From Priapulus caudatus (Eukaryota > Priapulida > Priapulimorpha > Priapulimorphida > Priapulidae), in the NCBI RefSeq assembly GCF_000485595.1, contig NW_014577184.1, positions 103,735-132,152 of the forward strand: a stretch of DNA of 28,418 nucleotides, written 5' to 3'. The position numbers and the translations under genes are program-made. The notes under the pieces are model-generated. The model did not search any database and was not told the DNA's origin. It was given only the letters and a program-made list of their open reading frames with translations. Below, one piece after another: positions 9,134 through 20,457 of this stretch (position 1 is its first letter; each line of letters starts with the position of its first letter).

Positions 9134-10865
9134 GCAAACACACCAAAACAAAACTGCATGCACTCACAGACCTTTTTTGGCCAGGGGAAACACTTAGAGA
9201 TGTGTGCTCTCCAGCTACTCAGTACTAAACGAATTTGCAGCTGCTTCTGCTCTGACGCATTCCATCGCCAAGGAACTTGCAGTAAGGGAGTTGGCAATAA
9301 TAAACGCCTAACAGTCGGCTTACCTACTGATGCTCAAAAACTCTCTGCTATCATACTTTTCTTGTATCTTCTGTATTGGCCCTAGGTATAATCCCGTTTG
9401 TTCGGCGCACGTTTTAATGAGATAATAATCCTTTCCTAGTCTGACGGCACATTCGGCCTCGCGTTAGTTTGATGGTTCGGACGTTTTAGGCCGGTGTCGA
9501 CCGTGAATCATTGTATAGCACACAGCTCTGTGGGTGTGTGTGGTGGTGCTTTGGGTCGGGGCGAGGTGCGGGGTTGTTGAGAATGCGATAGTTCATTACC
9601 TTGTCTGAACAGCTTCGCGGGAGAGTTTCCCTCTGGTATGTGCGATAGTTGTTCTTGCATCGGTCAACCTCAGTTCCTGCCTGTTACTTAAAACCGTATT
9701 ATAATATATTATCTGGGGTTCGGCATAATAGAAAGATCTTGTTAGGTGCAGGGGTAGTGGAGCTTTAGGTAGGTAATGCTTTATAGTGCTTTCACTGCAA
9801 AGTCTGGGAACCTCGTGCCACGTGGGGTTACGAATACTGTTTGTATTCTCCGCAAGAGCGTATTGAAAAGTACATACTTTAAATACGTTATTGATCTCAG
9901 GCAATTTGACCGAATTCAAAAGTCCATGTAGCCAAACCAATAAAGTTGATTTCCAGCCAACACACAATTGAGTCTATATTGGATATATTGTAACGACTTA
10001 TATGATCAGTCGAAAATTGCGTAAATACACAATTAAATATATAAATTTAGGTTTTATTTTGATTTACAATATTTTCCACTTGACTAATTGTGCTTAACGG
10101 CTGTCGTGGGGGATTTACAGATGGGCAATGGGCACGGGCAGTCAAGGTCTGTGACCAGTGATGAAACGGCAACAATCTGAGTGTTCGGGTGGGCTGACAC
10201 CTCTATTGAGTAGACACAGATCTTTATTAAAAGGACATTTCTTTTGTATTTCTCTTGAGTGATCTTGTGCAGTTTTACAGGTTTAGGATCAAAACTTATG
10301 ATTCTCTTTGAATGCCTCTTCAATTACACGTGAAACACCTATATAGAAGCGGAGCACCTGCTATTAGCTTAGGGCACTCTTGGTATTTCCTATGAGTGGC
10401 AGATACAGTGAATTAAAAAGACACAGGTCTGTTTAATCAAGGAAAACTGGGCGGAATTATCAAGGAGCTGACCTTCAGGTCGGATTGCTATCTTAACTGC
10501 CAAACCGACGAACTTCTTGGGCTGAACAGCCATGAAAACGTTTACTGGTCAATCGTTCTATGTTCTTTATGTTCTATGTTCAATGCAAAATTTTATTACC
10601 CATTGGCAGCAAGTGGTGATCGAGCGCCCACCAAGCCCACATGGGAAGTGCTGGTGGATCTGATCTCGCTAGACACTTACATATACAGGGAAACCTCTGC
10701 TTGACTAGCTTATGTTTCTATTTGCAGTAGGCAGTTTGCAATAGGTTGCCCTTGAGCTGACCTCTACATATATACTCTGCATGTTCCTTTAAGCAGTCAC
10801 ATATAGATAGTCACATAGATACAGCTAGGGCTTGGTGGTGAGCCAGTGCTGCCGGTACCATGTGT
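9134..10865. other. Copy A, non-coding intronic DNA
   Basis: Apart from a short GT/GGGG-rich stretch near 9530-9585 I see nothing I can name. The copy B equivalent is about 18093-19790. Confidence 0.45.
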
Positions 10866-10967
10866 TTCTATATTACAGAAGGCAGGTTTCCTTTACGCCA
10901 CCCACGTTACTGTTCCTATGTTACAGAAGCAGGTTCCTTACGCACACGTACTGTTCCTATATTACAG
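10866..10967 (+). promoter_or_regulatory. Tandem splice-acceptor repeats before exon 2 (copy A)
   Basis: Three TTACAG-AAG acceptor-like units end near 10879, 10926 and 10967. They are noisier versions of the 43-bp units at 19797-19925. The last one is the acceptor expected for exon 2. Confidence 0.6.
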
Positions 10968-11137
10968 AGAAGCAGGCTTCCAGGTTCCGCACAAGGACGG
11001 CATGCTGGACCCGTTCGGTATGGGGACTTTCAGCATTCCGTCTACCACGAGCAGCGAGGCCGCGCGCGCAGAACGCAGAGCCCAACAGCCCGTGGGAACG
11101 CACCTGCCGGGCCGTGGCATCGGTCCTCACTGCGCGG
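10968..11137 (+). pseudogene. BAG3-like exon 2, copy A, frame-broken
   Basis: This is the counterpart of the intact exon at 19926-20102, between the same acceptor (TTACAG) and donor (GGTAAGT). It is 170 bp against 177, so it cannot keep frame. Against copy B I count about a dozen differences, nearly all single-base losses in copy A (for example TTCCAGG for TTCCCAGG, ATTCCG for ATTCCCG, GAGCAGC for GAGCAGGC), plus a two-base loss at GGTATGGG and one extra T in GACTTTC. In-frame islands such as DGMLDPFG survive, but the IPV reading is lost. Either it is a dead duplicate exon or, more likely from the indel-only pattern, it is raw sequencing noise over a good exon. Confidence 0.75.
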
Positions 11138-11192
11138 GTAAGTCTCGCGCTCGTTTGAGCTGTGCGCATCGTGCGACCTGCGTCGCTGAAAG

Positions 11193-11237
11193 GGTAGAGA
11201 GAGACGTAGAGAGATGGGGAGATAAGAGGAGAGAAGA

Positions 11238-11291
<54 letters not shown>

Positions 11292-11370
11292 AGAGAAGAG
11301 AGAGAGATGAGGGAGAGAGAAGAGAGCGAGAGCCGAGAGCGAAGACGACCGAGAGAGAGAGCGAGAGTGA
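11193..11370 (+). repeat. GA-rich microsatellite (copy A)
   Basis: Long (GA)n with GGAG and CGAG interruptions, starting about 55 bp after the exon 2 donor. It generates several spurious Arg/Glu- and Ser/Leu-rich open frames. Equivalent at 20157-20319. Confidence 0.9.
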
Positions 11371-11509
11371 GCAGGTGCTTACCTGCATGCACCCAGGCTA
11401 TAGCGGTCCTGTGCACAGTATTCGATGCAGGTTCTGGTAAAACTGGACAGTCCTGGAATATTTCAAATCTGGTTTTCCAGGTCTGGAAAGGCCTGCGAAA
11501 TAATCTTAT

Positions 11510-11921
11510 TAGTCGCGCGTTCACCTGCTGCGGAATTAGACGCGGATGCAAATCTCGGTTTTTGCATCGCGATCGAAATACCGAGATTTTTACAAGTGTG
11601 AACGCAAAAAAATTCCACTAAGTATCTGCGATCAGCATCGCCGTCCAAATCGCACTTTCGGCTGCGATTATTTGGAATTAGCGCGATTATTTGCACCGCG
11701 GCGTGTGTGGAACGCTCGCGAAAATAATCCCGGTATTTTATATCCTCATCATTCCAAGCGATCGTATCAACATCCGGCAGTGAGCATGCACAGTTCGATT
11801 AATAGAATTATCCCGCTCGGCGATTAGCGAGATATTTCCGCCTGTGTGAACAACGACACAATTATCTCGGTATTTCCATCGCGATTAGCATCGCGGGTTT
11901 TCTTGTGTGTGAACACGCCTA
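11510..11921 (+). mobile_element. TIR element (MITE), copy A
   Basis: Equivalent of 20458-20861. The right end GTGTGAACACGCCTA and flanking TTAT are intact; the left end is disturbed by indels (TAGTCGCGCGTTCAC). The interior is rich in GCGATTA/TAATCGC-type palindromes. Both 9-kb copies carry it at the same place, so it predates the duplication. Confidence 0.65.
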
Positions 11922-12464
11922 TTATTGCGTTCGATCATGAAAAGTACTTGAAATTGATCTGATGTCTATATTGTTAGAAACACAATGAAATTTGCTTCAG
12001 TGTTTTCTAATTGTGGATAATAGATTGAATGATACAAGGCATGAAAGATTTGTATTTGGCTGAAATCTTGCAGTTGTGGCAATCGCTAAATTAAGGGACC
12101 TTATTACTAGGTCCTGGAGAATTCATGGAATACTCGTGGTGTTCGTTGTCTGTCACGAACATTGCAATGTTACGACTGTAGTTAGCACTATGATAATACT
12201 TACGACTTATAATATGGCATGAGAAGCGAGTTGATGGAAATACGTCGTACCTGCGTGCTATCTTTGAATAACAGGAATATGTTACTTTCTGTCACAACGC
12301 CGCTGATTGGCTTGTCAATTTGATCACATACTCTACTTTAGATACATATGGATGTATATTATGTGAGTACGAGGTTGTCATCGTGTGTAAGTAATAACTG
12401 CAGTGAGAAAATGGCATGAGCACGTATTTATTCCGCGCTGGAAGGCGTGGTATGGCAAGACTAT
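11922..12464. other. Copy A, unassigned sequence
   Basis: No gene or clear repeat seen. It includes long runs identical to copy B, for example around 12170-12230. Confidence 0.4.
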
Positions 12465-12467
12465 GTG

Positions 12468-12651
12468 AAAAATACCACGGGGGCTCGGGGCGATTTAGCC
12501 CCCGAAATGCAAAAAGAGGCCCCGGAAATGCCAAAAAGAGCCCGTAAATTTGCATAGAGTTCAATGCAAAACCAAATTTTAGAGTGCTATTTTCATCCAC
12601 GCGAGGCTTGAAAAGTAGCCCCCGAAAAAATAAATTATATTTTTTTCCCTG
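12468..12651 (+). repeat. Dispersed repeat R1, copy 2 (in copy A)
   Basis: Second copy of the repeat described at 6224-6405, with CGGGGGCTCGGGG near the left end and AGCCCCCG near the right. The reverse strand reads through it with a repeat-like peptide (ENSTLKF...NRPEPPWYF) that is conserved only because the DNA is. Confidence 0.85.
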
Positions 12652-13757
12652 GGCAAAGACGCAAGCATCGTGACTCATGCACAAAACGTCGGAAACAAGA
12701 AAGCAATCGCCATGTAATTTAGGACGACAACGTACACGGTGTACGTTCACCATGGAATGTTTGTTTTGATGTGCGATCGGGAAATGGTTTTGTTAGTAAT
12801 ATAATATAAGCAATATATAAAAGTAATGTTGTTTAACTTTTTGTTCTTTTAGTAATAACTTGTTAATTGTGCGGAGCTACCAGATGGTATTGGATATATC
12901 GTAGACATTGCTAGAAGTTTTCATTCTCGTAACTTTACGATGTTTCTGTCAACGGTCTATGATAAAAAGCGTACAACTACCACGACTAAATGCCTACAGA
13001 CAATTAGCGAATTTTCTGATAATGACCGCCAGGAAAATGTTTTGTGAAACGTTTTTAAAATGTTTGAAAATGTGTACGAACACTCATTCTCTCCCCTGTA
13101 GCATCGGCAGGGTTGCCTGCCAGCGGCTTGCTGTGTGGGTGGAGCCTGCCTGTCCTGTATGAGACGAGATTAGGATACTACGTGCTCGCTATACGTGGGC
13201 ATTACGCGGCAATTGTGCGGGCGTCGTCCGTCGCTGGGTGGTTTCGTACTTCTCGAAAATTTTGGTCGAGCCGACAGTGAAAGGTGAAAATTTCGGCGAG
13301 TAACCCTGACACATCGCCGTGGAAGCCGTGCTGTTAGGTTTGCAGATCGAGCGTGACAATAATAGACGTTGCTCGCTGCCGCTGCTTTTTTATGATTTGA
13401 CGTTTGCCTGACACAGTAATAATATCTGGAGTTCGTCACACGCGGTGTGGTATAGTGGTTGCGGGCGACAAGGTGGTGGGGCAAGCGTAGCACCGAAGCT
13501 GAAGTGTGTAGAGTAGCTAACCACTGAAGCGAGAAATATTTATGTTATACAGCACGCGCCTGGCTCATCAGTACACGATGTACCATCGGGAAGTATTTTA
13601 CAGTTTCTTACGTGATTCAATGACGTACATTCCTCTTAAACCTGTTTTTATACATTGTATTTATGCGTACATGTGATTGCAATGAATAATTCAAAGCAAT
13701 GCATATATCTGTTTACACGTAATATGCATTAATAATAATTATGCATATATGTATATA
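12652..13757. other. Copy A, unassigned sequence
   Basis: A polypyrimidine-CTGTAG acceptor-like site near 13101 is followed by an open stretch, but no donor or family match supports an exon. Nothing else is recognised. Confidence 0.35.
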
Positions 13758-13790
13758 ATCAAGAGCTAATAGGTATTATTAGCTCTTGAT
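13758..13790. repeat. 14-bp perfect hairpin (copy A)
   Basis: ATCAAGAGCTAATA, loop GGTAT, then TATTAGCTCTTGAT. In copy B (22661-22699 region) the right arm reads TATTACCTCTTGCG, so the stem is damaged there. A second short palindrome, ATGCATTAATAATAATTATGCAT, lies just upstream. Confidence 0.8.
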
Positions 13791-14776
13791 ATAATGTCGT
13801 AGCGAGATTTCTCTCGAAAACTGTTGAAGCTTTCTCAAAAACCTGTGTGTTCAAAAACCTTTCTCCGACTCTGTGTTCATGGGAGCCAATGACCTAGAGG
13901 TTGGCTGAAGAATCGATTTGTCGAATACCATGTCTAGACGCAAGGATAGGAGGGCCCCCTGCGATTTATTCCTCCCGATTGTCGAGGAAATAAGCATAAA
14001 TAACATAAGCGCCTTTCCAATGTCAGACAGAACTGAGACTTGGCTGAGCTTGAGTCAGACTGGCCTTTTCTCCAGCTTTCTGCGCCTATACGCATTTACT
14101 AATTTGGGTTTCTCCAACCGTGCGTACAGATAGCTCTAGGTTTTAATCAGTATTCTACAATATTTAGCTCTATTCCAGAGCTGATAGCCTTTTGTGGCTG
14201 CGCCGGTTCATTTTCAACAACTGCTGTCATGAACAATCGTTACGTTCAGCTTAATTGGGAACGCATCAATAAAAATAGTAGCTACGAGTATTGTGTTTTT
14301 TTAATCTAAACCACGTCACACCGTAATGTCACAGCCCGATAGCTAAAAAAATATGTTAGCTAACTTTCTTCTGTTGGTGTATGTACTTTGAAAAAGGGCC
14401 ACGCGTGTTTTAAATCATGGGACCGGTGTCAGAAAAATTTTACTCGTAATGTTGACCTTAGTCGTAACTTTTCCTATGTGTTTCTAATGGTACTTACATT
14501 ATCGTCGAGTCACTATGTTTCAAACAACGAGCCCCTGGTTATTTCGTGCAGAGAGAGAGAGAGGAGTTGCGTATGTGTAAATGTGAGAGAGTGAGAGTGA
14601 GAGTGCGTAAGCTATGTGTGTTTAAATCCCCATCGTGACCGTTTCGTGTATTTCTGACCCTCACATATCATGGTTAAAACTAACATACATGGTAAAATAA
14701 TCATTTGTCGGTTCGGTGGGGCTGACAGCTCATGCGCAGGTTGTGTCCACGAACGACTATTATCTCATCGGTTAGA
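13791..14776. other. Copy A, unassigned sequence
   Basis: No gene recognised. It includes a short GAGAGA/GTGAGA tract near 14550-14606. Confidence 0.4.
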
Positions 14777-14823
14777 GCTACTACTGCTGTTGCTGCTGCT
14801 GCTGCTCCTATTACTACTACTAG

Positions 14824-14857
<34 letters not shown>

Positions 14858-14905
14858 ACTACTACTACTACTACTACTGCTGCTGCTGCTACTACTACTA
14901 CTAAG

Positions 14906-14939
<34 letters not shown>

Positions 14940-15033
14940 ACTACTGCTGCTACTACTGCTACTGCTACTGCTACTGCTGCTGCTGCTGCTGCTGCCGCTA
15001 CTTACGCTGATGCTGCTGCTGTCATTGCTGTCT
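14777..15033 (+). repeat. CTG/CTA trinucleotide microsatellite (copy A)
   Basis: Blocks of (CTG)n alternate with (CTA)n over about 250 bp. The open frames through it (poly-Leu, poly-Ala/Thr) are repeat translations. The copy B version is shorter-unit and heavily interrupted. Confidence 0.92.
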
Positions 15034-15130
15034 AATGGCATGCGAAACAATTAGTGGAGGTTTGAGTGATGAGTTTGTGTGTGATAGCGATTGTTTTCTA
15101 GCTAGCGAGCAGTCGGGCGGACATCGGAAC

Positions 15131-15176
15131 GTGTGTATGTCTACGCGCGCGTGCGTGTGCACGTGTGTGTGTGCGC

Positions 15177-15215
<39 letters not shown>

Positions 15216-15344
15216 TGTCTCTACGTCTGTGTTTATATGCGTACGTATGTGCAATGATGCGTGTGAACGAGCGAGCGATCGTGCGTGTATGCGCGCGTGT
15301 GTACATGCGTGCGTGCGTGAATGCGGACGCGTGCGTGCGTGAAT
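15131..15344 (+). repeat. GTGC/GCGT tetranucleotide microsatellite (copy A)
   Basis: About ten clean GTGC units around 15176-15218 are flanked by degenerate GT/GC alternation. It can adopt Z-DNA. Equivalent at 24039-24244. Confidence 0.9.
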
Positions 15345-17540
15345 GCATTCCGAGGACTGTTCGTTGAACTGCACGCCGTGCGGTTTTTTGGTGGGGAGGA
15401 GCGGTCGTGTCAGCGGATCCCCGCAGACGGAGCGTGCGCTGTCATGATGTTCTGCTCTGCGGCGTCGCACGTCCTGTTTCCGGGTGCGCTGAACAACAAA
15501 GAACGCGATGACATCAGGGGTAGATGATGATGATAGCGCCGATTATTGTCTCCCGATGATGACATGCACTGTTCCTCCAATGGTACAGCCAAATCTTAAT
15601 AATGCATACCAAACGGATGCATGTACTGCATGCAGCTTGAAAAAGTGTACAGTGTATATAAGATTTCTTGTGACAGTGTACTTGAAATGAGAAAACTTGA
15701 TTGTTATCACACGTGTGTATATATATATATAATATGCATGGAAGTTATGGCTTTGATGCCACACTGGTTAGGATTACCTCAAGGGTATAACTATATAAGC
15801 CTTCATTCCCTCGTGTCCCTGGGTGCAATTACTAGACCACCAATTCTAACCAAAGGTCACGAAGCTACTTCAGTGTAAGTGGCAAGTACCAAGATGATTT
15901 GAATTAGCTCGGACATGCAGAACATCGAAGGCACGTATTTGCACCGAGAATGCTTTTGATCGCTGTTCGAGTTTCAAGTTGTTTGTACTCGTGAGCAAAC
16001 AACTGGTATCTGTTGTACACGTTTAATACCAGAATATTGATCATGATTTCCACCTGTGTTTGATAAATAATTAATCAGTGTGTTTTACATGTTTGCGGCA
16101 GAAAAAACGATAAATATATATTGCGAAAGCGTGTTTTAAAATAGCGTGTGTCGTTTTGCCAAATTTACGGACCACATGTAGTTTAGGTTTACAGTTGCCC
16201 CAACGTCAGTGATTGAGTTACTTATGTCGTGCCAAAAATAACCATGCACAAGTGAATTCTTAGCTGCTGGTAGTGCAGCTATGTCGATCACATCTGTTGC
16301 TGGCTGTGCATTATGCAGTAGAGTTTCCGTGTCTGCTGTGAGTGTGTGTGGAAGAGTCAAGGATAGTAGCTCGATGCTGTCCCAGAGTCGAGTAACGTGA
16401 TGATAAACGTAGTGATCTTAAATCGAATGCAGCCGATTATTAGCAGATTAAAGACTGGATCTTGACACGTACTAGCTGCGTGCTGTAGTACTTACGAAGA
16501 CGGAAGCATTGTGACCTTGTAACGACTTCATGTTTTTAACTAAATGAGTAAAGCCCCCTATTCTTTTACGTTGGAAAGGAGAGGAGCAATTCGATGATCC
16601 ATTTTTGTCTTAATATAAAATAAAATTTAGACTAGCTTTAAAAAGCTGGCAATTGGATCATCAGCAGCATGATGACGGTACGTGTTGCCTTGTCAGTATT
16701 TGCCCTATTTAAGAACTCCTTGTTAATTGTTAATTGTTAATTGTTAATTGGGTAAATAGGGTACCATGTAATCTAACATGTGTATGATCATATGGCATCT
16801 TTATCGTTAAATATCGAAGGGTAGACCAATTGACTTTCCTCACCATTGCAGGATAATGTGCACGAGTGTGCTGATGCTGCGTGTACTGTAATGCATACAT
16901 GTGTCATGTGTTTTAATATAGCGCAGTGCTCGGGGTGCTGTGGAGAGGAATCATGCGAGTCATGCTAAGTCATGCGTGGATGGTTGGGCGGGCGGGCGAG
17001 GGAGGCCCGCGGTGTAGAGTGTACACGACTAGTTCCGGGGCAGGTTACGCATAGTTATGGCATGCATGCATGTGGGCAGAAATGATGTTTCTTTATGGCT
17101 ACTCAGAATATACCAAGAATCGCTCTAGTTTTCATCGCTGCATTTTGCGACTGCATGTCGCAAACTAATAGAGCTCTAGAATATTTTTTATCGAAAAACT
17201 AAGACTCTGGAACAAAGCTTTTGGACTAAGCCATTCGGTCAATTTAAGTCAAATCCGTCGCAGTCGCATGTTTAACGCGGTTCTGAAGTAAAAGTTAGTA
17301 GCTGAGTTGGTAGTTTGTGATGTTCTCTGTGTAAAATGTTGCATGTAAACTTTGCATCTAGAATATTACACACAGGGTGTTCTGTGTAGAGTGTTGGATG
17401 CAATTTTCCATCTAGAGCGTTGCATGTACAGTTTAGGTACCCCATGTAGAGAGTTACGTTTAGAGTGTGGTCCTCAAACTGCCGAACTTTGTCGTCGGTA
17501 GATCGAGTGTAAATATTGTCTGTATATAGTTTTTAAAATT

Positions 17541-17712
17541 GTGTCTGTAGAGTGTAGATGTTGCCTGTAGAGTGTAGATGTTGCCTGTAGAGTGTAGATA
17601 GTGTCTGCATGTAGTGTATATAGTATCTGTAGAGTGTAGATGTTTTCTGTACATAGAAAACATAGAAAAATTTAGATGTTGCCTGTAATGTGTAGTCTGT
17701 AGAGTTTAGATG
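17541..17712 (+). repeat. 20-bp minisatellite (copy B)
   Basis: Cleaner version of the array at 8527-8732, with at least three near-perfect units of CTGTAGAGTGTAGATGTTGC at 17545-17600. Confidence 0.8.
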
Positions 17713-18010
17713 AGCACTGTGTGCAGAGTGTTGCTTGAAGCAGTGTTAATCTAGCTCCACTGTCTTCCTTTGAAATGGCCGATAACGTAGAACGCAGTGT
17801 TTCCCCTGCATTGACATGGGCGAGACAGGCCGCCCCCCGGGAGGCCGCCTCGCTCAAATTCTCAGCCGCCGCACAAAAATTTATCTAAAACACCGCCTCG
17901 CTGACGAAAATCTCATACAATGTGTTCAGAATAGCTTAGAATACACCAAATTGCACCATTTTTTCAAAAATTGAAAATTGAAATTGAAAATCATTTTTTC
18001 AAATTTCCCC

Positions 18011-18092
18011 GGACCCCACTAGCTGGGACCTCACTAGCTAGGACCCCACTAGCTAGGACCTCACTAGCTAGGACCCCACTAGCTAGGACCTC
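18011..18092 (+). repeat. 15-bp minisatellite (copy B)
   Basis: About 5.5 units of 15 bp, strictly alternating GGACCCCACTAGCTA and GGACCTCACTAGCTA, so the higher-order period is 30 bp. It yields a spurious ARTPLARTSL peptide repeat. Confidence 0.92.
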
Positions 18093-19796
18093 GCAAACAC
18101 ACCAAAACAAAACTGATCACCTCACAGACCTTTTTGGCCAGGGGAAACACTAGAATGTGGTCTCTCCAGCTACTAGTACTAACGATTTCACTGCTTCTGT
18201 CTGACGCATTCCATCGCAAGGGAACTTGCAGTAAGGAGTTGGCAATAATAAAACGCTAACAGGTGTACCTACTGTATGCTCAAAACTCTCTGCTACATAC
18301 TTTTCTTGTATCTCTGTATTGGCTTAGTATAATCCCCGTTGTTCGGCGCACGTTTTATGAGTATAATATAATCCTTCCTAGTCTGACGGCACATTCGGCT
18401 CCCGTAGTGAGGTCGGACGTTTTAGCTGTCGCCGTGAATCATTGTACACACAGCTCTTGGGTGTGTGTGTGGTGGTGGGGTGGGGGCGAGGTGGGGGGTT
18501 GTTGAGATGCGATAGTTCAATTACCTTGTCTGAACAGCTTCGGGGGAGAGTTTCCTCTGGTATGTGCGATAGTTGTCTGCATGGTCAACTCTCAGTTCCT
18601 GCTGTTACTTAAACCGTATATATATATATCTGGGGTTCGGCATAATAGAAAGATCTTGTTAGGGTAACAGGGGTAGTGGAGTTTAGGTAAGGTAATGCTT
18701 TAATAGTGGCTTCACTGCAACAGTGGGAACCTCGTGCACGTGGGTACGAATACTGATTTGTATCTCCGCAAGAGCGTATTAAAAGTACATACTTTTAAAT
18801 ACGCTTTTGATCTCAGGGATTGACCGAATTCAAAAGTCCATGTAGCCAAACCAATAAAGTTGATTTCCAGCAACACACAATTGGTCTATATTGGGATATA
18901 TGTAACGACTTATATGATCATCGAAAATTGGTAAATACTACAAATTAAAATATATAAATTTAGGTTTTATTTTTGATTTACAATATTTCCACTTGACTAA
19001 TTTGTTACGGACTGTGTGGGGGGATGTACAGATGGGCAACTGGGCACGGGCAGTTCAAGCGTCGTGACCAGTGTGAAACGGCAACAAATCTGTGTTCGTG
19101 GCCTACACCTCTATTGAAGAGACACAGATCTTTATATAAAGGACATTTTTTTGTATTTCTCTTGAGTGATCCTTGTGCAGTGTGTACAGTTTAGGATCAA
19201 AACTTTTGATTCTCTTTGAATGCCTCTTAAATATACAGTGAAACCACCTTTATAGAACGGACACCTGTATGTAGCTTTAGGGCACTCTTGGTATTTCCTT
19301 TGAGTGGCAGATACAAAGTGAATTAAAAAGACACAGGTCTGTTTAATCAAGGAAACTTTTGGGGGAATTATCAAGAGTGACCCTTCAGGTTCGATTGTAT
19401 CTAAACTGCAAACGACGAACTTCTTGGTGAACAGCATGAAACGTACTGGTCATCGTTCTATGTTCTTTATGTTCTATGTTCAATGCAAAATTTTATACCC
19501 ATTGGCAGCAAGTGATGATCGAAGCCCACCAAGCCCACATGGGGAAGTGCGGTGGATCTGCATCTCCTAGACACTTACATATACAGGAAACCTCTGCTTG
19601 ACTAGACTATGTTTCTATTGCAGTGGGCAGGTTTGCAATAGGTTGCCCTTGAGTGACCTCTACATATATACTTGCATGTTTCCTTTAAGCAGTCACATAT
19701 AGATAGTCACATAGATACAGCTAGGGCTTGGTGGTGAGCAGTGTGCCCGGTACCATGTTACTATGTTTGTGTATGTGTTTCTATATTACAGTATAC
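18093..19796. other. Copy B, non-coding intronic DNA
   Basis: It contains a GTGGTGGGG-rich stretch near 18460-18500 and otherwise nothing I can name. Confidence 0.4.
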
Positions 19797-19925
19797 CGGT
19801 ATGTGTATATTACCGGTACCATGTGTTTCTATATTACAGAAGGCAGGTTTCCTTACGCACACGTACTGTTCCTATGTTACAGAAGGCAGGTTTCCTTACG
19901 CACACGTACTGTTCCTATATTACAG
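19797..19925 (+). promoter_or_regulatory. Three tandem splice-acceptor units, 43 bp apart
   Basis: CTATRTTACAG-AAGGCAGG recurs with AG ends at 19839, 19882 and 19925, exactly 43 bp apart. A fourth partial unit, TTTCTATATTACAG, lies just upstream near 19793. Only the third acceptor continues in the frame of exon 1 into the IPV motif. The second leads to a TGA at 19979-19981 and the first to a different frame without the motif. Confidence 0.75.
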
Positions 19926-20102
19926 AAGGCAGGCTTCCCAGGTTTCCGCACCAAGGACGGCATGCTGGACCCGTTCGGTGATGGGGACTTCAGCATTCCC
20001 GTCTACCACGAGCAGGCGAGGCCGCGCGCGCAGAACGCAGAGCCCGAACAGCCCGTGGGAACGCCACCTGCCGGGCCGGGCGTCGGTACCTCACTGCCGC
20101 GG
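19926..20102 (+). CDS. BAG3/starvin-like co-chaperone, IPV-motif exon (exon 2, intact copy)
   Basis: The exon has 59 codons between a TTACAG acceptor and a CGG-GTAAGT donor, phase 0 at both ends, so it joins exon 1 (3781-3939, also ending in phase 0) in frame. It begins KAGFPGFRTKDGM and contains GDFSIPVYHEQ at residues 20-30. Vertebrate BAG3 has the same signature (an Ile-Pro-Val motif followed by a His-Glu pair) just after its WW domain, where it binds small heat-shock proteins such as HSPB8. The tail is rich in Pro, Gly, Arg and Ala (residues 31-59), like the low-complexity linker of BAG3. The second IPV motif and the C-terminal BAG domain are not in the window. An unseen exon between exon 1 and this one is possible. 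The intron from 3939 would be about 16 kb, or about half that if the 9-kb duplication is false. Confidence 0.85.
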
Positions 20103-20156
20103 GTAAGTCTCGCGCTCGCTGAGCTGTGCGATCGTGCGACCTGCGTCGCTGAAAAG

Positions 20157-20319
20157 GGTAGAGAGAGACGTAGAGAGATGGGGAGATAGAGGAGAGAAAG
20201 AGAGAGTGAGAGTGAGAGAGAGAGAGAGAAGGGGGAGAGGAGAGGGGAGAGAGAGAGAGAGAGAGAGCAGAGAGCCCGAGAGCGCAGAGCTCGACCCGAG
20301 AGCGAGAGCGAGAGAGAGC
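20157..20319 (+). repeat. GA-rich microsatellite (copy B)
   Basis: Equivalent of 11193-11370, with GGGGGAG and CCCGAG interruptions. It starts about 55 bp past the exon 2 donor. Confidence 0.9.
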
Positions 20320-20457
20320 AGATGCTTACCTACATGTACCCAGGCTAGCGGTCCTGTGCACAGTATTCGATGCAGGTTCTTGGTAAAACGGGACAGTCCT
20401 GGAATATTTCAATCTGTATTTTCCAGGTTCTGGAAAGGCCTGCGAATATAATCTTAT

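Larger units (their letters stand above)
6419..15578 (+). repeat. 9-kb tandem duplication, copy A
   Basis: First of two head-to-tail copies. Homology begins at ATGGTACAGCCAAATC (6419 here, 15580 in copy B). It ends at GATGACATGCACTGTT plus a few bases (about 15578 here, about 24484 in copy B), and all internal landmarks are in the same order. Copy A is about 9160 bp and copy B about 8905 bp. In the stretches I aligned by eye, differences are chiefly one- and two-base indels, about 5 percent, separated by long identical runs with few substitutions. This is the pattern of uncorrected long reads rather than neutral divergence. Confidence 0.93.

Noticed and set aside
10957-11551. Overlapping Ser/Leu-rich and Arg/Glu-rich open frames of 143-169 codons
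   Set aside because: They are produced by the GA microsatellite after exon 2; the composition is pure repeat.
12292-12753. 153-codon minus-strand open frame across repeat R1
   Set aside because: The similarity to the minus-strand frame at 6196-6609 is due to the shared DNA repeat. Copy B does not keep the frame, and no domain is recognised.
13435-13500. tRNA-like A-box (GGTATAGTGGTTGCG), possibly a tRNA gene or SINE
   Set aside because: No B-box and no cloverleaf could be built downstream, and there is no A-tail or short repeat end.
14670-15035. Long open frames encoding poly-Leu, poly-Ala and poly-Thr
   Set aside because: They are translations of the CTG/CTA microsatellite and are not preserved in copy B.
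15022-15470. Cys/Val/Arg- and His/Thr/Arg-rich open frames on both strands
   Set aside because: They come from the GTGC repeat. All frames stay open because the repeat lacks stop codons.
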